Source: Deroplatys truncata (Eukaryota; Arthropoda; Insecta; Mantodea; Mantidae). From it: a stretch of 64,000 bases of DNA. The position numbers were made by a program, and so were the translations under genes. A model generated the notes under the pieces. The model saw only the letters and a program-made list of their open reading frames with translations. It was not told where the DNA came from and did not search any database. The stretch spans positions 227,361,152 through 227,425,151 of the forward strand of contig CM060981.1 of assembly GCA_030765065.1 (NCBI GenBank). Direction: 5' to 3'. Shown here piece by piece: positions 1 to 10,808 of this stretch (position 1 is the stretch's first letter; every line of letters starts with the position of its first letter).

Positions 1-1
1 T

Positions 2-3000
2 AATGACGTTCATTTTCATCCTATCACACTTACGTCCGACTTGCAAGCTGTTGCCATTAGACTGCAGTTACCCGGTTTTTTCTTTTCTGTTTGTTCTGTG
101 TATACACCTCCATCGTCTCCCCTCGCTCCCGCGGACATTCGATCTCTCCTGTCCGCTCTCCCAACACCATTTCTTCTGTTGGGAGATTTTAATGCCCATC
201 ACCCACTATGGGGTTCGCCAAGGGCTTGTGCGAGGGGAACTCTTCTTTCCGACATTTTTTATCAGTTCAATCTTTCCATCCTCAATACAGGTGCACCTAC
301 TTTCATTTCTGATTCTTCTGGTACATTTTCTCACCTGGACCTGGCAATTTGCTCACTCCAGCTTGCACGTCGTCTTCAGTGGAACGTCGTCGCTGACACC
401 TACTCCAGCGACCATTACCCCTGCATCGTTTCTCTTCTGTCGCACCACGTACAGCATTCCAGAGTACCTACCTGGATATTCGCAAAAGCCGACTGGAGCT
501 TGTATTCCAGCCTCGTGCATTTTGACGACCAGCCCTTCTCCGACATTCACCAACTAGTGCAGCACCTTACGTCTATTATTTTCTCTGCCGCCGAACGCGC
601 AATACCCCGTTCATCCTCTCAACCTCGGCGGCCACCTGTTCCGTGGTGGAACGAGGATTGTCGGGACGCCGTTCGTGCCCGTAGGACTGCACTTAGGGTG
701 TTTCGGCGCCACCCTACACTCGATAATTTGGTGACTTTTAAACAATCGCGCGCCAGGGCTCGTCGCATTATTCAGGATAGCAAGAAGGCATCTTGGGCTC
801 GTTTTGTCGAGTCTTTTAATCGTTTTACGCCTTCATCCGTTGTTTGGGATAAACTTCGTCGCTTCTCAGGTAAAGTGTCACATTGTACTGTTTCTGGCCT
901 TCAGGTTTCTAATGCCACCATAGTGGATCCGGCTGCCATCGCTAACACTCTGGGTTCTGCCTTTGAGGCGGTTTCCAGTTCAGACCATTATTCCGCCGGC
1001 TTTCGCTCTATTAAACACCGGCAGGATTCCGCATCATATACTTTTCGGTCTGCTAATGATGAATGCTATAACGAACTATTCACAATGAGGGAGCTGGAGC
1101 ACGCTCTTCATTGCTCTCGGCACTCCACTCCCGGGCCGGACGGCATTCATGTCCTGATGTTAAAGAACCTTTCAGCCGACAGTAAACTATTTCTCTTACA
1201 GGTCTATAACCGTATTTGGCAAGACGGCATTTTTCCTTCCGTTTGGCGCGAAGCCACCATTGTCCCTATACTTAAGCCTGGGAAGGATCGCCAACTACCT
1301 TCCAGCTACCGCCCTATCTCCCTCACCAGTTGCATTTGTAAGGTGATGGAGCGCATGATCAACGGGCGGTTGACATGGTGGCTTGAGTCTCAGAAACTTC
1401 TAGCGAACGCTCAGTGCGGGTTTCGTCGCTATCGCTCTACCGTCGACCATCTGGTGTCCTTGTCGACGCATATTATGAATGGATTTCTGAGAAAGTGTCA
1501 AACCGTGGCTGTATTTTTTGACCTGGAGAAAGCTTATGACACTTGTTGGAGGGGCGGCATTTTACGTACACTTCACGATTGGAATATCCGCGGTCGTCTT
1601 CCCATATTTCTTCGGGAGTTTATGACGGACCGCGTCTTTCGTGTACGTGTGGGCTCGGTTTTATCTCGTCGTTTTATTCAAGAGAACGGAGTACCGCAGG
1701 GCTCTGTACTCAGTGTCACACTTTTTGCGATTGCTATCAACCCCATTGTTGATTGTATTCCACCTGGCATTTCATCGTCCCTTTTTGTTGACGATTTCGC
1801 TATTTATTGCAGTTCACGGCGGACCTGTCTACTCGAACGCCGTCTCCAGAGCTGTATCGCCTGGAGTAACGCCAACGGCTTTAATTTCTCCGCCGAGAAA
1901 TCCGTCTGCATCAACTTCTGGCGCCGGAAGTATTTCCCTCCGCCCTCTCTCCATCTTGGGCCAGGGATACTTCCGTTTGCAGACGAGGCGAAATTTTTGG
2001 GGTTGATTTTTGATAGGAAGTTGTGTTGGACCTCGCACGTTTCCTTTTTAAAAGCAAAGTGTGACCGTTCTCTTAATCTTTTACGTGTTTTAAGTGGCAC
2101 ATCCTGGGGAGCTGATCGGACCGTCCTTCTTCGCCTTTATCGCTCTTTGGTCCGATCCAAACTTGATTACGGGTGTATAGTTTATTCGTCGGCACGTCCA
2201 TCTGTGTTACGTCGTTTGAATCCCATTCATCATCGTGGTATTAGAGTCGCTACAGGGGCCTTTCCAACTAGCCCCGTGCCCAGTCTTTACGCTGAGGCTG
2301 CAGAGCCTCCGCTGTCTTTCAGGCGTGAGATGCTCTTATGTAGCTATGCTTGTAGGCTCTCAAGCTTGCCTAACCACCCGTCCTTCGATGTATTTTACGA
2401 GGATTCGCTAGATCGACAATATTTCGTTAGCTCCTCTGCATTGCTCCCCCCAGGGGTTCGATTTCGACTGCTACTTCGGCATTTGGACGTTACGCCAGCG
2501 CCGGCCCTTACCCGAGGGGAAACGCGTTTTCCTCCATGGTCGCGCGCTGAGGCCCACATCCACCTTGGGCTAACGTCGATGCCGAAAAATGCGACCCCTG
2601 CTTCTGTTCTTAGATCCGCCTTTTTAGAACTACAGGCGCAGTTCGGGGACTGTCATTTTATATATACTGATGGGTCTAAGACTGATGTTGGAGTAGGATG
2701 TGCCTTTGTTTTTGGTGTTCAGAGTTTTACTTTTCGTTTACCTCAACAATGTTCAATTTTTACCGCCGAACTTTTTAGCATTTATCAATCTGTTTTATTC
2801 ATTCAGCGGCACGACTTACGGCACTGTTTTATTTGTACGGACTCTCTGAGTGCCCTTCAGGCTATTCATGCGCTGTACAATTACCACCCACTCGTACAGC
2901 GCATACATGACCTGCTCCACTCGCTCGGTGTCTCTGGCATCAGCGTCTCCTTCATGTGGATTCCAGGTCATGTGGGCATCTCAGGTAACGAGTCTGCCGA

Positions 3001-3463
3001 CGCCGCTGCGAAATCGGCGATTTTATTACCCAGATTTTTTACCTCTGTAGTTCCCTCGTCAGATTCGTGTGCTCTTTTACGTCGCCGCATCCTCTCGCGC
3101 TGGCGCGATGAGTGGACGGCCCTCCGGGGGAACAAGTTGCGGGAGGTTAAGCCTCTCCCGTTAATCTGGGGTACCTCTTCTCGTTCTTCACGTCGGGAGG
3201 AGGTACTTTTAGCCCGCTTACGAATTGGACATTGTGTTTTTAGTCATAGGTATTTGCTCAGTGGTGACCCCGCACCACTCTGTGGCCAGTGTGACGTGCC
3301 CTTAACGGTGCGTCACATTTTAACAGAGTGTCAGGTTTTAGCTGCATTGCGTGCTCGTGTAGGTCTGCCTGTTGGCTTAGCCAACGTTTTGGCAGACGAC
3401 ACGCATGCTGTGGAATGTGTTTTACGTTTTATTCATGACAGTGATTTTAATCTGCGCATTTAA
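2..3463 (+). CDS. I-clade-like LINE ORF2 polyprotein, 5' end outside window
   Basis: Open frame of about 1,150 codons, already open at the left edge, so the true start lies upstream. Seen in order: an endonuclease (EEP) domain with LLLGDFNAHHPLWGS and a late SDHYP catalytic motif in the first 150 residues; a reverse transcriptase with FFDLEKAYD, GVPQGSVLS and an FVDD active site at 1784-1795; an RNase H domain with YTDGSK (Asp near 2669), TAELFSIYQ, CTDSLSALQAI and HVGISGNESAD; and a C-terminal C-X2-C-X7-H-X4-C knuckle near 3280-3335. RNase H after RT plus a triplet-repeat tail fits the I group of non-LTR retrotransposons; Jockey proper lacks RNase H. The frame has no stop or frameshift, so the copy is young. 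The product would nick target DNA and prime reverse transcription there. The active-site motif is FVDD rather than the usual FADD/YADD. Family placement is inference; enzyme class is secure. Confidence 0.93.
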   Translation, partial: NDVHFHPITLTSDLQAVAIRLQLPGFFFSVCSVYTPPSSPLAPADIRSLLSALPTPFLLLGDFNAHHPLWGSPRACARGTLLSDIFYQFNLSILNTGAPTFISDSSGTFSHLDLAICSLQLARRLQWNVVADTYSSDHYPCIVSLLSHHVQHSRVPTWIFAKADWSLYSSLVHFDDQPFSDIHQLVQHLTSIIFSAAERAIPRSSSQPRRPPVPWWNEDCRDAVRARRTALRVFRRHPTLDNLVTFKQSRARARRIIQDSKKASWARFVESFNRFTPSSVVWDKLRRFSGKVSHCTVSGLQVSNATIVDPAAIANTLGSAFEAVSSSDHYSAGFRSIKHRQDSASYTFRSANDECYNELFTMRELEHALHCSRHSTPGPDGIHVLMLKNLSADSKLFLLQVYNRIWQDGIFPSVWREATIVPILKPGKDRQLPSSYRPISLTSCICKVMERMINGRLTWWLESQKLLANAQCGFRRYRSTVDHLVSLSTHIMNGFLRKCQTVAVFFDLEKAYDTCWRGGILRTLHDWNIRGRLPIFLREFMTDRVFRVRVGSVLSRRFIQENGVPQGSVLSVTLFAIAINPIVDCIPPGISSSLFVDDFAIYCSSRRTCLLERRLQSCIAWSNANGFNFSAEKSVCINFWRRKYFPPPSLHLGPGILPFADEAKFLGLIFDRKLCWTSHVSFLKAKCDRSLNLLRVLSGTSWGADRTVLLRLYRSLVRSKLDYGCIVYSSARPSVLRRLNPIHHRGIRVATGAFPTSPVPSLYAEAAEPPLSFRREMLLCSYACRLSSLPNHPSFDVFYEDSLDRQYFVSSSALLPPGVRFRLLLRHLDVTPAPALTRGETRFPPWSRAEAHIHLGLTSMPKNATPASVLRSAFLELQAQFGDCHFIYTDGSKTDVGVGCAFVFGVQSFTFRLPQQCSIFTAELFSIYQSVLFIQRHDLRHCFICTDSLSALQAIHALYNYHPLVQRIHDLLHSLGVSGISVSFMWIPGHVGISGNESADAAAKSAILLPRFFTSVVPSSDSCALLRRRILSRWRDEWTALRGNKLREVKPLPLIWGTSSRSSRREEVLLARLRIGHCVFSHRYLLSGDPAPLCGQCDVPLTVRHILTECQVLAALRARVGLPVGLANVLADDTHAVECVLRFIHDSDFNLRI

Positions 3464-3639
3464 TGCGTTGAGCGTCTGTTAGCTTGGTACTTTTATTCTG
3501 TCTGTTTTTTATGGGAACTCTTATCCCCAGTGGACATATGGCGCTCATGTCCCTCGCATTCTACAGTTTCTGACACGTTTTAATCCTTTACTGCCTATGC
3601 TTTTAGTGTGTTGGTTTTCAGATATTTGTCTTGTTCTTT

Positions 3640-3722
3640 TTATTGTTGTTATTGTTATTATTGTTGTTATTGTTGTTATTGTTATTATTGTTATTGTTAT
3701 ATTCGTTATTGTTATATTGTTA
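3640..3722 (+). repeat. TTATTG-type microsatellite in LINE 3' UTR
   Basis: Run of TTATTG, TTGTTA and related units just before the conserved 3' end of the LINE. Probably replication slippage in the UTR. Confidence 0.85.
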
Positions 3723-3818
3723 GTTTTAGCCTTTTGAACATCGCGGGTTTGTGTCCCGTTTGTAACTATGCGGTTCTTTTACCTGTTTTATATTTTGACC
3801 TTCTCTTTTATACACTGT

Positions 3819-3853
3819 AAGGGCGCTGATGACCATAGCAGTTTAGCGCCCTT
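3819..3853 (+). other. LINE 3' terminal RNA hairpin
   Basis: AAGGGCGCT (3819-3827) and AGCGCCCTT (3845-3853) form a perfect 9-bp stem with a 17-base loop, 10 bases before the tail. Structured 3' ends are known recognition sites for some LINE reverse transcriptases; that role here is inference. Confidence 0.8.
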
Positions 3854-3862
3854 AAACCGCAT

Positions 3863-3882
3863 ATCATCATCATCATCATCAC
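3863..3882 (+). repeat. TCA-repeat tail of LINE
   Basis: Six to seven TCA/ATC units replace poly(A) at the 3' end, as in I-group elements that end in short tandem repeats. Confidence 0.85.
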
Positions 3883-4076
3883 TCGATTCTCAAACCAAAG
3901 TGACGCTAACCAATTCCCCCTCTCCAACTCCCGCTAGACCCGCTAGCTCGGACTGGAGAGAGTCATGCCTAAACCAACTTTAAATCCAAAGCCGAAAGAA
4001 TTGCCCCAACAACGCTATCGCCAATACTACGTAACAATGTCTGTCTCATGACAATAGCTACTAATTACTTAATACG

Positions 4077-4607
4077 CTACATCATACTGTTAAGACATTT
4101 CATATACATAGAATGTATATGTGGAATTTTCGGGGGATAACTTGTGAAGTCCTCTTCATTTGCAAGAAATGTTGTAAAATACTGTATAACTGGTAAACGG
4201 TAAGAGATAGGCAACAAATTACCACGCATGCAAAACTGCAGATGTCTTTAAACCATCAACAACCCTTTTTGTAGCATTAGCCATTTCGGAGATATGCGTT
4301 GTTATTTGTGTGAATTTTTCAATACTTTTATAGTGAAGTGCCGTCCCACTCAGTGTTTCTCGCGATCTCATGATAAAAGTCTACAATTTCAAGGCCAGCA
4401 CAAAGCGATCACACTAAACACTACATATAATTTCGTCTCCTGGTTACAACGAAATGTGTAATGAAACTATTTCTGCAAACATTTATCTCAATTAACACGA
4501 AGAAGATAGACAAATAGGTTTATACAAGGATAGATTATAGAAGCTATATAAAAATAAACGATAGTGAGTGGAGAAGTCATATGAATGTGACGGATGCTAC
4601 ATGTTTT
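4077..4607 (-). mobile_element. HELx copy 1, decayed, lacks 3' end
   Basis: Diverged minus-strand copy. Landmarks are the run resembling GAATTTTCTGGGAATAG near 4120 and the 5'-end signature GTGGAGAAGTCATATGAATG near 4568-4590. The 3' third with microsatellite and stem-loop is missing. It abuts the low-copy repeat R3. Confidence 0.6.
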
Positions 4608-4765
4608 AATTGCGTTAAAATTACGACGAAAAGCAATAGACCTTCCCAGGGACAGAAGAACTCTTTCCTGTTTACTAAAGCACTTCTATACGTTTATACT
4701 TCGCATCAGTGGAGCAGTAGTAACACACTTCATTTGGAATAACCACATGAATTAGTGGATACAAA
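4608..4765 (+). repeat. Low-copy repeat R3, copy A part 1
   Basis: Matches 11130-11275 (shared CCTTCCCAG.GGCAGAAG and CTTCATTTGGAA). Copy A resumes at 5642-5678 and 6251-6535 after insertions. Nature unknown; it could be a longer transposon or a local duplication. Confidence 0.6.
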
Positions 4766-4933
4766 ATATAGGATGGGCTAAGACTAGTTAACGGACGGGA
4801 CACCTAGTCCCTCGACTCCCCGAGGAATGGAACTTTTTGTGCACACACTCCCAGGAGGAATGGATGAGGTGAGGGAACCGCAGGAGACGTTTGGCTTCCA
4901 GAGATGCCAGCGCAAAACGAAAGAGACTTAATA

Positions 4934-5447
4934 CACCACCGTTTGTAAAAATTGCAACACCAAGAAAGAATTTCCCGAATAACTCCAAACTTGGTGGAGG
5001 TGTAGAAAAGTGTGCAAGAAATAAGTGATTAGGTTTCCAGAGATGGGGCACACGTAGCCCGAGCAGAGCTCTCTCGAGTCGGCCCAACAAGGTCAGTGTT
5101 GCGCCCAGTGTAGTCCGTGCAGAGCTGTCAAACAAGTGAGCGATGGTGTGTCTCGTCGACGTCAAAGGGAGCCACATCAGCATGTGAGTGAGTTCGAACG
5201 GGGCAGAATGATCGGCCTCCGGGAAGCGGGTTTGTCATACCATGACATTTAGACTCGTACAGGGCATGTTGCTACGACAGCGATGCGCGTGGATAGCTGA
5301 AGGTCGTACGCAGTGAAGAGCGGGTACTGGACCACGGAACATGACCATAACACGGGATGACCGTCATCTTGTCAGCATGGACATAACGGACCGTACAGCT
5401 TCATCCACAGTATTGGCCTGACGCTGGAGCACTGCTACGGGTGTGAA
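4934..5447 (+). mobile_element. Tc1-like transposon fragment, 5' end
   Basis: Starts after a TA at 4932-4933 with a Tc1-type terminal sequence (CACCACCGTTTG, then TTGCAACACCAAGAA). It contains the N-terminal part of a transposase frame and stops abruptly at a SINE. The 3' half is absent. Confidence 0.65.
5148..5447 (+). pseudogene. Tc1-like transposase, N-terminal helix-turn-helix remnant
   Basis: Translation gives EFERGRMIGLREAGLSYHDI, a stop, then TRTGHVATTAMR, and after a frame change TITRDDRHLVSM and TDRTASSTVLA followed by a stop and RWSTATGV. This order is typical of the paired DNA-binding domains of Tc1-family transposases. At least two stops and a frameshift make it dead; the DDE catalytic part is missing. 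Its plus-strand orientation matches the terminal repeat at 4934. Confidence 0.75.
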
Positions 5448-5650
5448 CATGAAAATGAAAGGGAAATGAAATGAGAGGAAATGTGGTAAAGGAAATCCGT
5501 GATAGAATACATTACTCTAGTATTGGCCTTGTGCCAACCAGAGAAAAAACGAAAAACCCATGGTTAGAGTGGGCGGCCAATCGAACTCGGGACCTCCCGA
5601 ATGGGAACCTGACATGTTACCGCGGAGCTATCTCGCTTAGCTAAACAAAA
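5448..5650 (-). mobile_element. tRNA-headed SINE, minus strand, truncated
   Basis: Read on the minus strand it carries a B-box-like GAGTTCGATTGG, then a CCCACTCTAACCATGG block and a CT-rich body ending ATTTCATTTCCC. The same block order is seen in the SINEs at 5679 and 28411. The head end is at the right; the tail meets the Tc1 fragment. Confidence 0.6.
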
Positions 5651-5678
5651 CATTTAGTGCACTCTAAATGTGCCACTT
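5642..5678 (+). repeat. Repeat R3, copy A part 2
   Basis: Matches 11267-11297 in copy B (AAACAAAACATT, then AGTGTGCCA-like). It includes the left target duplication TAAATGTGCCACTT (5665-5678) of the next SINE. Confidence 0.55.
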
Positions 5679-6250
5679 ACCGAGTGGAACGGCTCAGGCG
5701 CTTACCTCTGTGGCCCGCATTCGGGAGTCGTGGGATCGATTCCCGTGGCCGAAAGTCCTGACTGATGTTTTTTTCGGGGGTTTCTCCAGGTCGCCAGGCG
5801 AACGCGGAGAAGGTTCATTACATTCCCCGAATTTCCTGTCCCTCCATTTCATTTTCCATTCTCATTTCACTTCACCCTTCATCTGCTTGGTCTCCTTCAG
5901 GGTTGCAAGTGTCGGCGGGAGGTCTCGGCATGTACATGGCAGAGGAAAATAATGCTCTAAGGAAACCTACGTCCTCCGGACTGCTAGAGGACACCGTGTG
6001 CTGAACCCCCAGGGGATGTGTAAGCCTAAGGAGAGGGAGTGGGCCGGCTACAGCAGTCAGTAGTCGGGGAGTTCAGATCTGTAAATAGTAGGGGTCCTGT
6101 CCTCTGCCTCTCGTGTCTCCTATTCCGGCCGCCGTTATCTACTCTCATCTCATCGCTCCCTGCCGGGGGCGCCCCGCCAGGGGCCTAGGTACAAAAGGTC
6201 ATCTAGGTAAAGGTGCTAAGTCCCCCTCCGTACCTAGTCCTATCCTATCC
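5679..6250 (+). mobile_element. tRNA-headed SINE with 14-bp target duplication
   Basis: Head has an A-box-like GGCTCAGGCGC and a B-box-like GATCGATTCCCG, followed by a GC-rich body and a short TATCC-repeat tail. Flanked by identical TAAATGTGCCACTT at 5665-5678 and 6251-6264, the hallmark of LINE-mediated insertion. About 572 bases. Pol III transcription is inferred from the boxes. Confidence 0.8.
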
Positions 6251-6535
6251 TAAATGTGCCACTTGTAATTTACATATATCCGGTTACGCAGTGGTGCGGA
6301 TAAATAAGAGCGCTTCCTTTAATGAGATACGAAGCATTCTAGTTCTTTGGGAAGTGTTTATTCATATAGAATTTATATGGGAAATAAATTGATGATATGA
6401 AACCACGTGGTTTTGATTTTAATTGTACATTGCAAACAGCTAAGATATTCCATAAGGACCGATCGCGGAGACCATTCAAGAAGGTACAGATCGAACACGA
6501 AGTCTCCCGCTAATTACTCCATTTAGGATAAATGA
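6251..6535 (+). repeat. Repeat R3, copy A part 3
   Basis: Continues the match to copy B (11297-11435, 12304-12402, 12650 onward), including GGAGACCATTCAAGAAGGTA against GAGGACACCATTCAGGAAAA. Copy A is uninterrupted exactly where copy B holds a HELx element and a MITE, so it serves as the empty site for both. Confidence 0.6.
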
Positions 6536-7707
6536 TTGTGCCGTTCGCGCCTCTCCCATGGCCGTGGCTCATGCAACCAGCACGTCACAATGCCAGGGTG
6601 ATGACGTCATTCATATCCAGAGAAAGCCAACGTCCAAAACTTTGAACATGATACTGTCAGGAGTGACGTAAGACATCACCTCATCACGTAATACATCAGG
6701 TACGATTGTCGTTGGCTGGGTTGCGACACGTTACTGATGCCAGCGCCATCATCTTCTCCGACGGTTCCACGAACTCCTGGGTAGGCAGTGAAGAGGAGTC
6801 GTTTTTTCGCCAGGGACCGAGGCGGAACAACTGGCCATCGTTACAGCAGATTCGACATAATTCACGGGGTTATTTCGGCCTTTTCTAAATTATCTTTAAA
6901 ACCATGTTTGGTAAGCTTTTCAAAATTCAATCTTTAACTCTTGGTGCTTTTCCAAATTCTACTACATGAGAAGTATTGACATTGCATTTCACGTAACTTT
7001 CTTGTATTCGTTACTTTGTTATAAATTCTTTAAATGCACATGGCAACTTTAAGTGTAGAAAGCAAGAAAATATCACATTGTGTTTGAGCATATTCATTTC
7101 TTAAACAAGTGTTAAAGCAAGCTGATATAATCATTGTAAACGGATACATCAGTTTAAAATAAATTGTTATTCTATGTGTTGGTGAGTAGGTAATAGCTAC
7201 TTCCTAGCTCCAAACCAATTGTCTCCTTTTCACGGAAACTTTTCCCTCTGGGTAAATTGTTAACGGTGCAAATGGCAGCAGAGTGCAAGAGTTAACGCCC
7301 AGCGGTGCATGATAAAATATGTAAACAATGTTTTGAAATAATCTATAAACATTTTTGGTCCTGAAAATTAACTGCTGTAAATAGGAAACATATACTCATA
7401 TGATTTACTATTGTTTTCTACCAGGGTTACATATTCTAGTGTGCTATGAGACGCTATTACGATATGTTATGAATTTATACGTATAGTTATTTTTGTCTGA
7501 TCCTTATTTTAATGGCTACTGCTCTGTAGCATACGGCTATTAAACAGTGGATTTTCCGTCTTACAATATAACTGCGGCCTGCCTGCAAGTGACCAGCGAG
7601 GTAACTTCTATCATGGGTTAGATTCCCGGCTAGATTGGAAAATTTTCTTTAATTAGGATTATTCCCTACCCTCTATAGAGTCTGCAAATGGTGAAAATAA
7701 ATTAAAA
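6536..7707. other. No gene; CRE-like sites at left
   Basis: No coding frame is convincing. A perfect TGACGTCA palindrome lies at 6602-6609 with further CGTCA/TGACG half-sites between about 6584 and 6690. A GGTTAGATTCCCGG near 7616 resembles a tRNA B box, perhaps a decayed SINE. The rest is AT-rich with nothing recognised. Confidence 0.4.
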
Positions 7708-8495
7708 AGTCTGATATAACACATTCACATGACTTTCTCTACCATCTATCATTTATTAGAGAGTACACAAACTACTTTTACTAAAGCTTATTTATCTATC
7801 TACATCATTTTAATCCAAATAAACCTTTGCAGAAATAGCTGCATTGCACATTTCGTTACAGATTCAAAGGAAACAACGATAGTCAAATGTTTAAGAACTG
7901 GATGCTATATGGTGGCCTTAAAATTCCATTCTGTTTCCATACAATCGCGGGAAACAACTGAATGTTGAAAGGTCTTTAAAGATTGACGAAGTAATGAAGA
8001 ATTCGAACCTTTAATAACGGATATCTCAGAAATGGCGTATGCCACAAAAAACTGATATGAGGTAAATTGTGTGTTTTAAGGAGATATACATTTTCATCTA
8101 TCGCTTAACCTTTAGCAGTTGTACAAGATATTATACAAAATTTCTACCAACTGAAAGCGACTTCACAGGCTATTCCCAAAAGATTTAAGATATACATTTT
8201 GTTTTTAACAAAACCGTTAGACTTTTTTTAGAAAATAAAAGTTTTTGAAAAATGATCCATGTAAAGCGTAGTTTAGGTTGCGGGGATTTTCTTGAAAATC
8301 TTCGTGTCGCAGCCTTGGAAGGTACTAAACCTAAATACCATATTTGATATTTATCTGACTTTCTTCGTTTTTGAGTTATGCTGTTCAGTTTTTTTGGATT
8401 CAGGCGTCCTCAAAACATGCGGTGAAATCTCGGTATCGAATTTTTGGACGGAATATAATACTTCCCCTACTTACTATACATAGAAGAGAAAGTAA
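7708..8495 (+). mobile_element. HELx copy 2, short 5'-type
   Basis: Both ends present: ACTTTCTCTAC at 7732 and TTACTATACATAGAAGAGAAAGT at the right end. The CA microsatellite is lost (the microsatellite segment has collapsed into a T run near 8390). The 5' half is the TTTATTAGAGAGTACAC type. Confidence 0.8.
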
Positions 8496-8620
8496 AAACG
8501 ACAAAAACCAACAGTAACCTAACCTAAACATCCAAGGAGTAAAAAACACCATCAATTGCTTCAGTAATAGGCCCGATATAACCATAGCAGTTAAAAGAGG
8601 TTGTAAAATGAACCAAACAA

Positions 8621-9212
8621 AATCTGATGTGTAACGTTCACATGCCTTTCTCTACCCTATATAATTTACTAGCAGATTTACAATTATTCTCATAAAAGCT
8701 TATTTTCATATCTACCCAATTTTAGTCGAGATAAACCTTTCCGGAAATAGCTGCATTAGACATTTCATTATAGATACAAAGAGAATAGCGGCAGTCAAAT
8801 GTTTTAGAGTTGGACGCTAACACTGGCCTTGAAATTCCATACTCTCTCCATGACATTGCGAAAAATAGCTGAAAATCAACATAACCTTAAAATAATAGTT
8901 AAGTATTGATCAATTTGAACCATTAATAACGAATATCTCCAAAATGGCTGATGATACAAAAAAGTTATTTGAAATGAATAGTGTGTTTTAAAGAGATCTA
9001 CATTTTTTGTGCAGTACGTTTACGTCTGTCGCCTAACATTTACCAGTTATTCGAGTTATAGAAAATTCCTTCCGAATGAAGAGGACTTCAAGCTCTATCA
9101 CCAGAAAATTCATGATATACATTTTATTTGCGATGTAAATATGTTTAATATATGGTATTATAATAAAAAATGTTAGAGCAATTATTTTAGAAAATCAAAC
9201 ACTTAGAAAAAT
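8621..9212 (+). mobile_element. HELx copy 3, 3' truncated
   Basis: Starts AATCTGATGTGTAACG and follows the short 5'-type body. It breaks off at GAAAATCAAACACTTAG and lacks the 3' microsatellite and stem-loop. Confidence 0.75.
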
Positions 9213-10205
9213 TGCGTCAGTCATCGCGCCTCTATACTTCGATAGACTGCGCCATTGGTTGCAGTCCCGGGTTCGATGCTCGCGCGGGTTGGATTCGAAC
9301 GCAGTGTAGTGGCCGATACAGGAAAAGTAATGGTAAAATTCAGTGTACCTGCTTTATGTTCTCCATACGACGTGGCTTCATCTTGTTGTCCTGATGGTTG
9401 ATTTAATTGTACAGTAATTCTCGCTGTTGCCCGGGCTAGTTGAACTCAGCGGAGATGTCTGCATGGACTTTGCCTATCAGGATTGCTAATAAGCTCGTCG
9501 ATCTCGGTAGTGGTATAAGGAGCTCAGAGGTGAGTTTACTACTCATCATAAGTTTGGGTAACTGCAATTTATTGTCACTTCTCACTTTAAAAACACTGAA
9601 TAATGTTTCTGTTCACTTATCACTATATAGAACTCGGGAATCACAGATACATTGTTAATTAATATCTGATTGATCACATTTACACTTCCGCACAAAAGAG
9701 CACCATTTGCGCGCCAAATTTCTCATACGGAGTAGCGTGGACTCCTCGTCTGTATCTACAAGTCAACTCCTTGGATTTTGGGGTAAATCTCAACTATTTA
9801 AAGACCACGATCCCCCACTTAAAATTTTAGGATCTGATTTCTCATTGGAGGAATTTTCACGGTTCTCTCAGCGTGGCTAAATATTATTTAATTTATATAT
9901 ATTCTTATTGGCTAGTTTGTATACATCAGGTGACTTTTTCCCGGGATTCCCTCGGTAATTTTCCGTTCTGTGTTATACTTTCCTCACTCCATACTTCCGG
10001 AGCGGAGACAAATAAAGTCATAAAACCTTACCCTAGACTAAAACAAAAGATCCCGATTTCCTCTGCACATGCGAATAGCATATTTTCTATACCAAAAATG
10101 GCTATTTAAATGGTGTTCACATTATACACAAATATCATTTATATATAAAATTAAACACTAAATAAATTAGCACATTATAAAATTAATTCGGGTACATTCT
10201 GTCTC
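9213..10205. other. No gene; possible SINE head
   Basis: A CCCGGGTTCGATGCTC near 9266-9281 matches a tRNA B box and sits in a GC-rich patch (9215-9320), possibly a decayed SINE. The remainder to 10205 is AT-rich and unrecognised. Confidence 0.3.
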
Positions 10206-10479
10206 AAAATTCTTCATGTAAAGGGTAGTTTCAGTTAGGGATTTTCCTTAAAATCTTAGTGTCGCATCTCTGGAAGGTAATGAAGTTAAATACGAAGTTT
10301 GGTATTGATGCGAGTTTTCGTTTTTGAGTTATGTTGTTCACAGACACACAAACACAAACATTTTTCTAAAACTATTTTATGGGACCTCAAAACATGTATT
10401 CAAGTGAAATCTCCGTATTGAATTTTTGGGTGGAATGCAATATTTGCTTTGTCCACTATGTATGTGGTAGAGAAAATAC
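10206..10479 (+). mobile_element. HELx copy 4, 3' fragment
   Basis: Only the last third is present: CATGTAAAGGGTAG, ACACAAACACAAAC microsatellite remnant, GAATTTTTGGGTGGAATGCAA and a GTAGAGAAAA end. Confidence 0.75.
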
Positions 10480-10760
10480 AAATTAATTCCTTAAAACAAC
10501 AATGGTATGAACACATTGAAAGAGTGGTTTTAAATAGATTAACAAAACGAGCATTTATTTAGATTCCATAAGGTAGAATATGAATAGAAGACCAATACTG
10601 CATTCGGAAGACAGTATTTGAGACGGAAGAGACTCAAGGTGTAGAACAAGTCTGTAATTTCCCAATCCTGATTCTGATGATTTGCTTGCGCATTGTCTAT
10701 ATCTTCAGCAATTTTTATTGCATCCTTCACAAGACGAGGTCATTTTCACGACTGGTGTCT

Positions 10761-10808
<48 letters not shown>

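Larger units (their letters stand above)
1..3885 (+). mobile_element. I-like LINE, 3' portion with tail
   Basis: The retrotransposon comprises the ORF2 frame plus a 3' UTR of about 400 bases. The UTR carries a TTATTG-type microsatellite, a perfect 9-bp stem-loop and a terminal TCA-repeat tail. The 5' part and the left target-site duplication lie outside the window, so the right duplication cannot be confirmed. Confidence 0.88.

Noticed and set aside
353..2100. Other frames inside the LINE
   Set aside because: Overlapping frames on both strands are by-products of the long ORF2.
9266..9281. tRNA gene
   Set aside because: Only a B-box-like sequence; no acceptor, D or anticodon arms could be folded around it.
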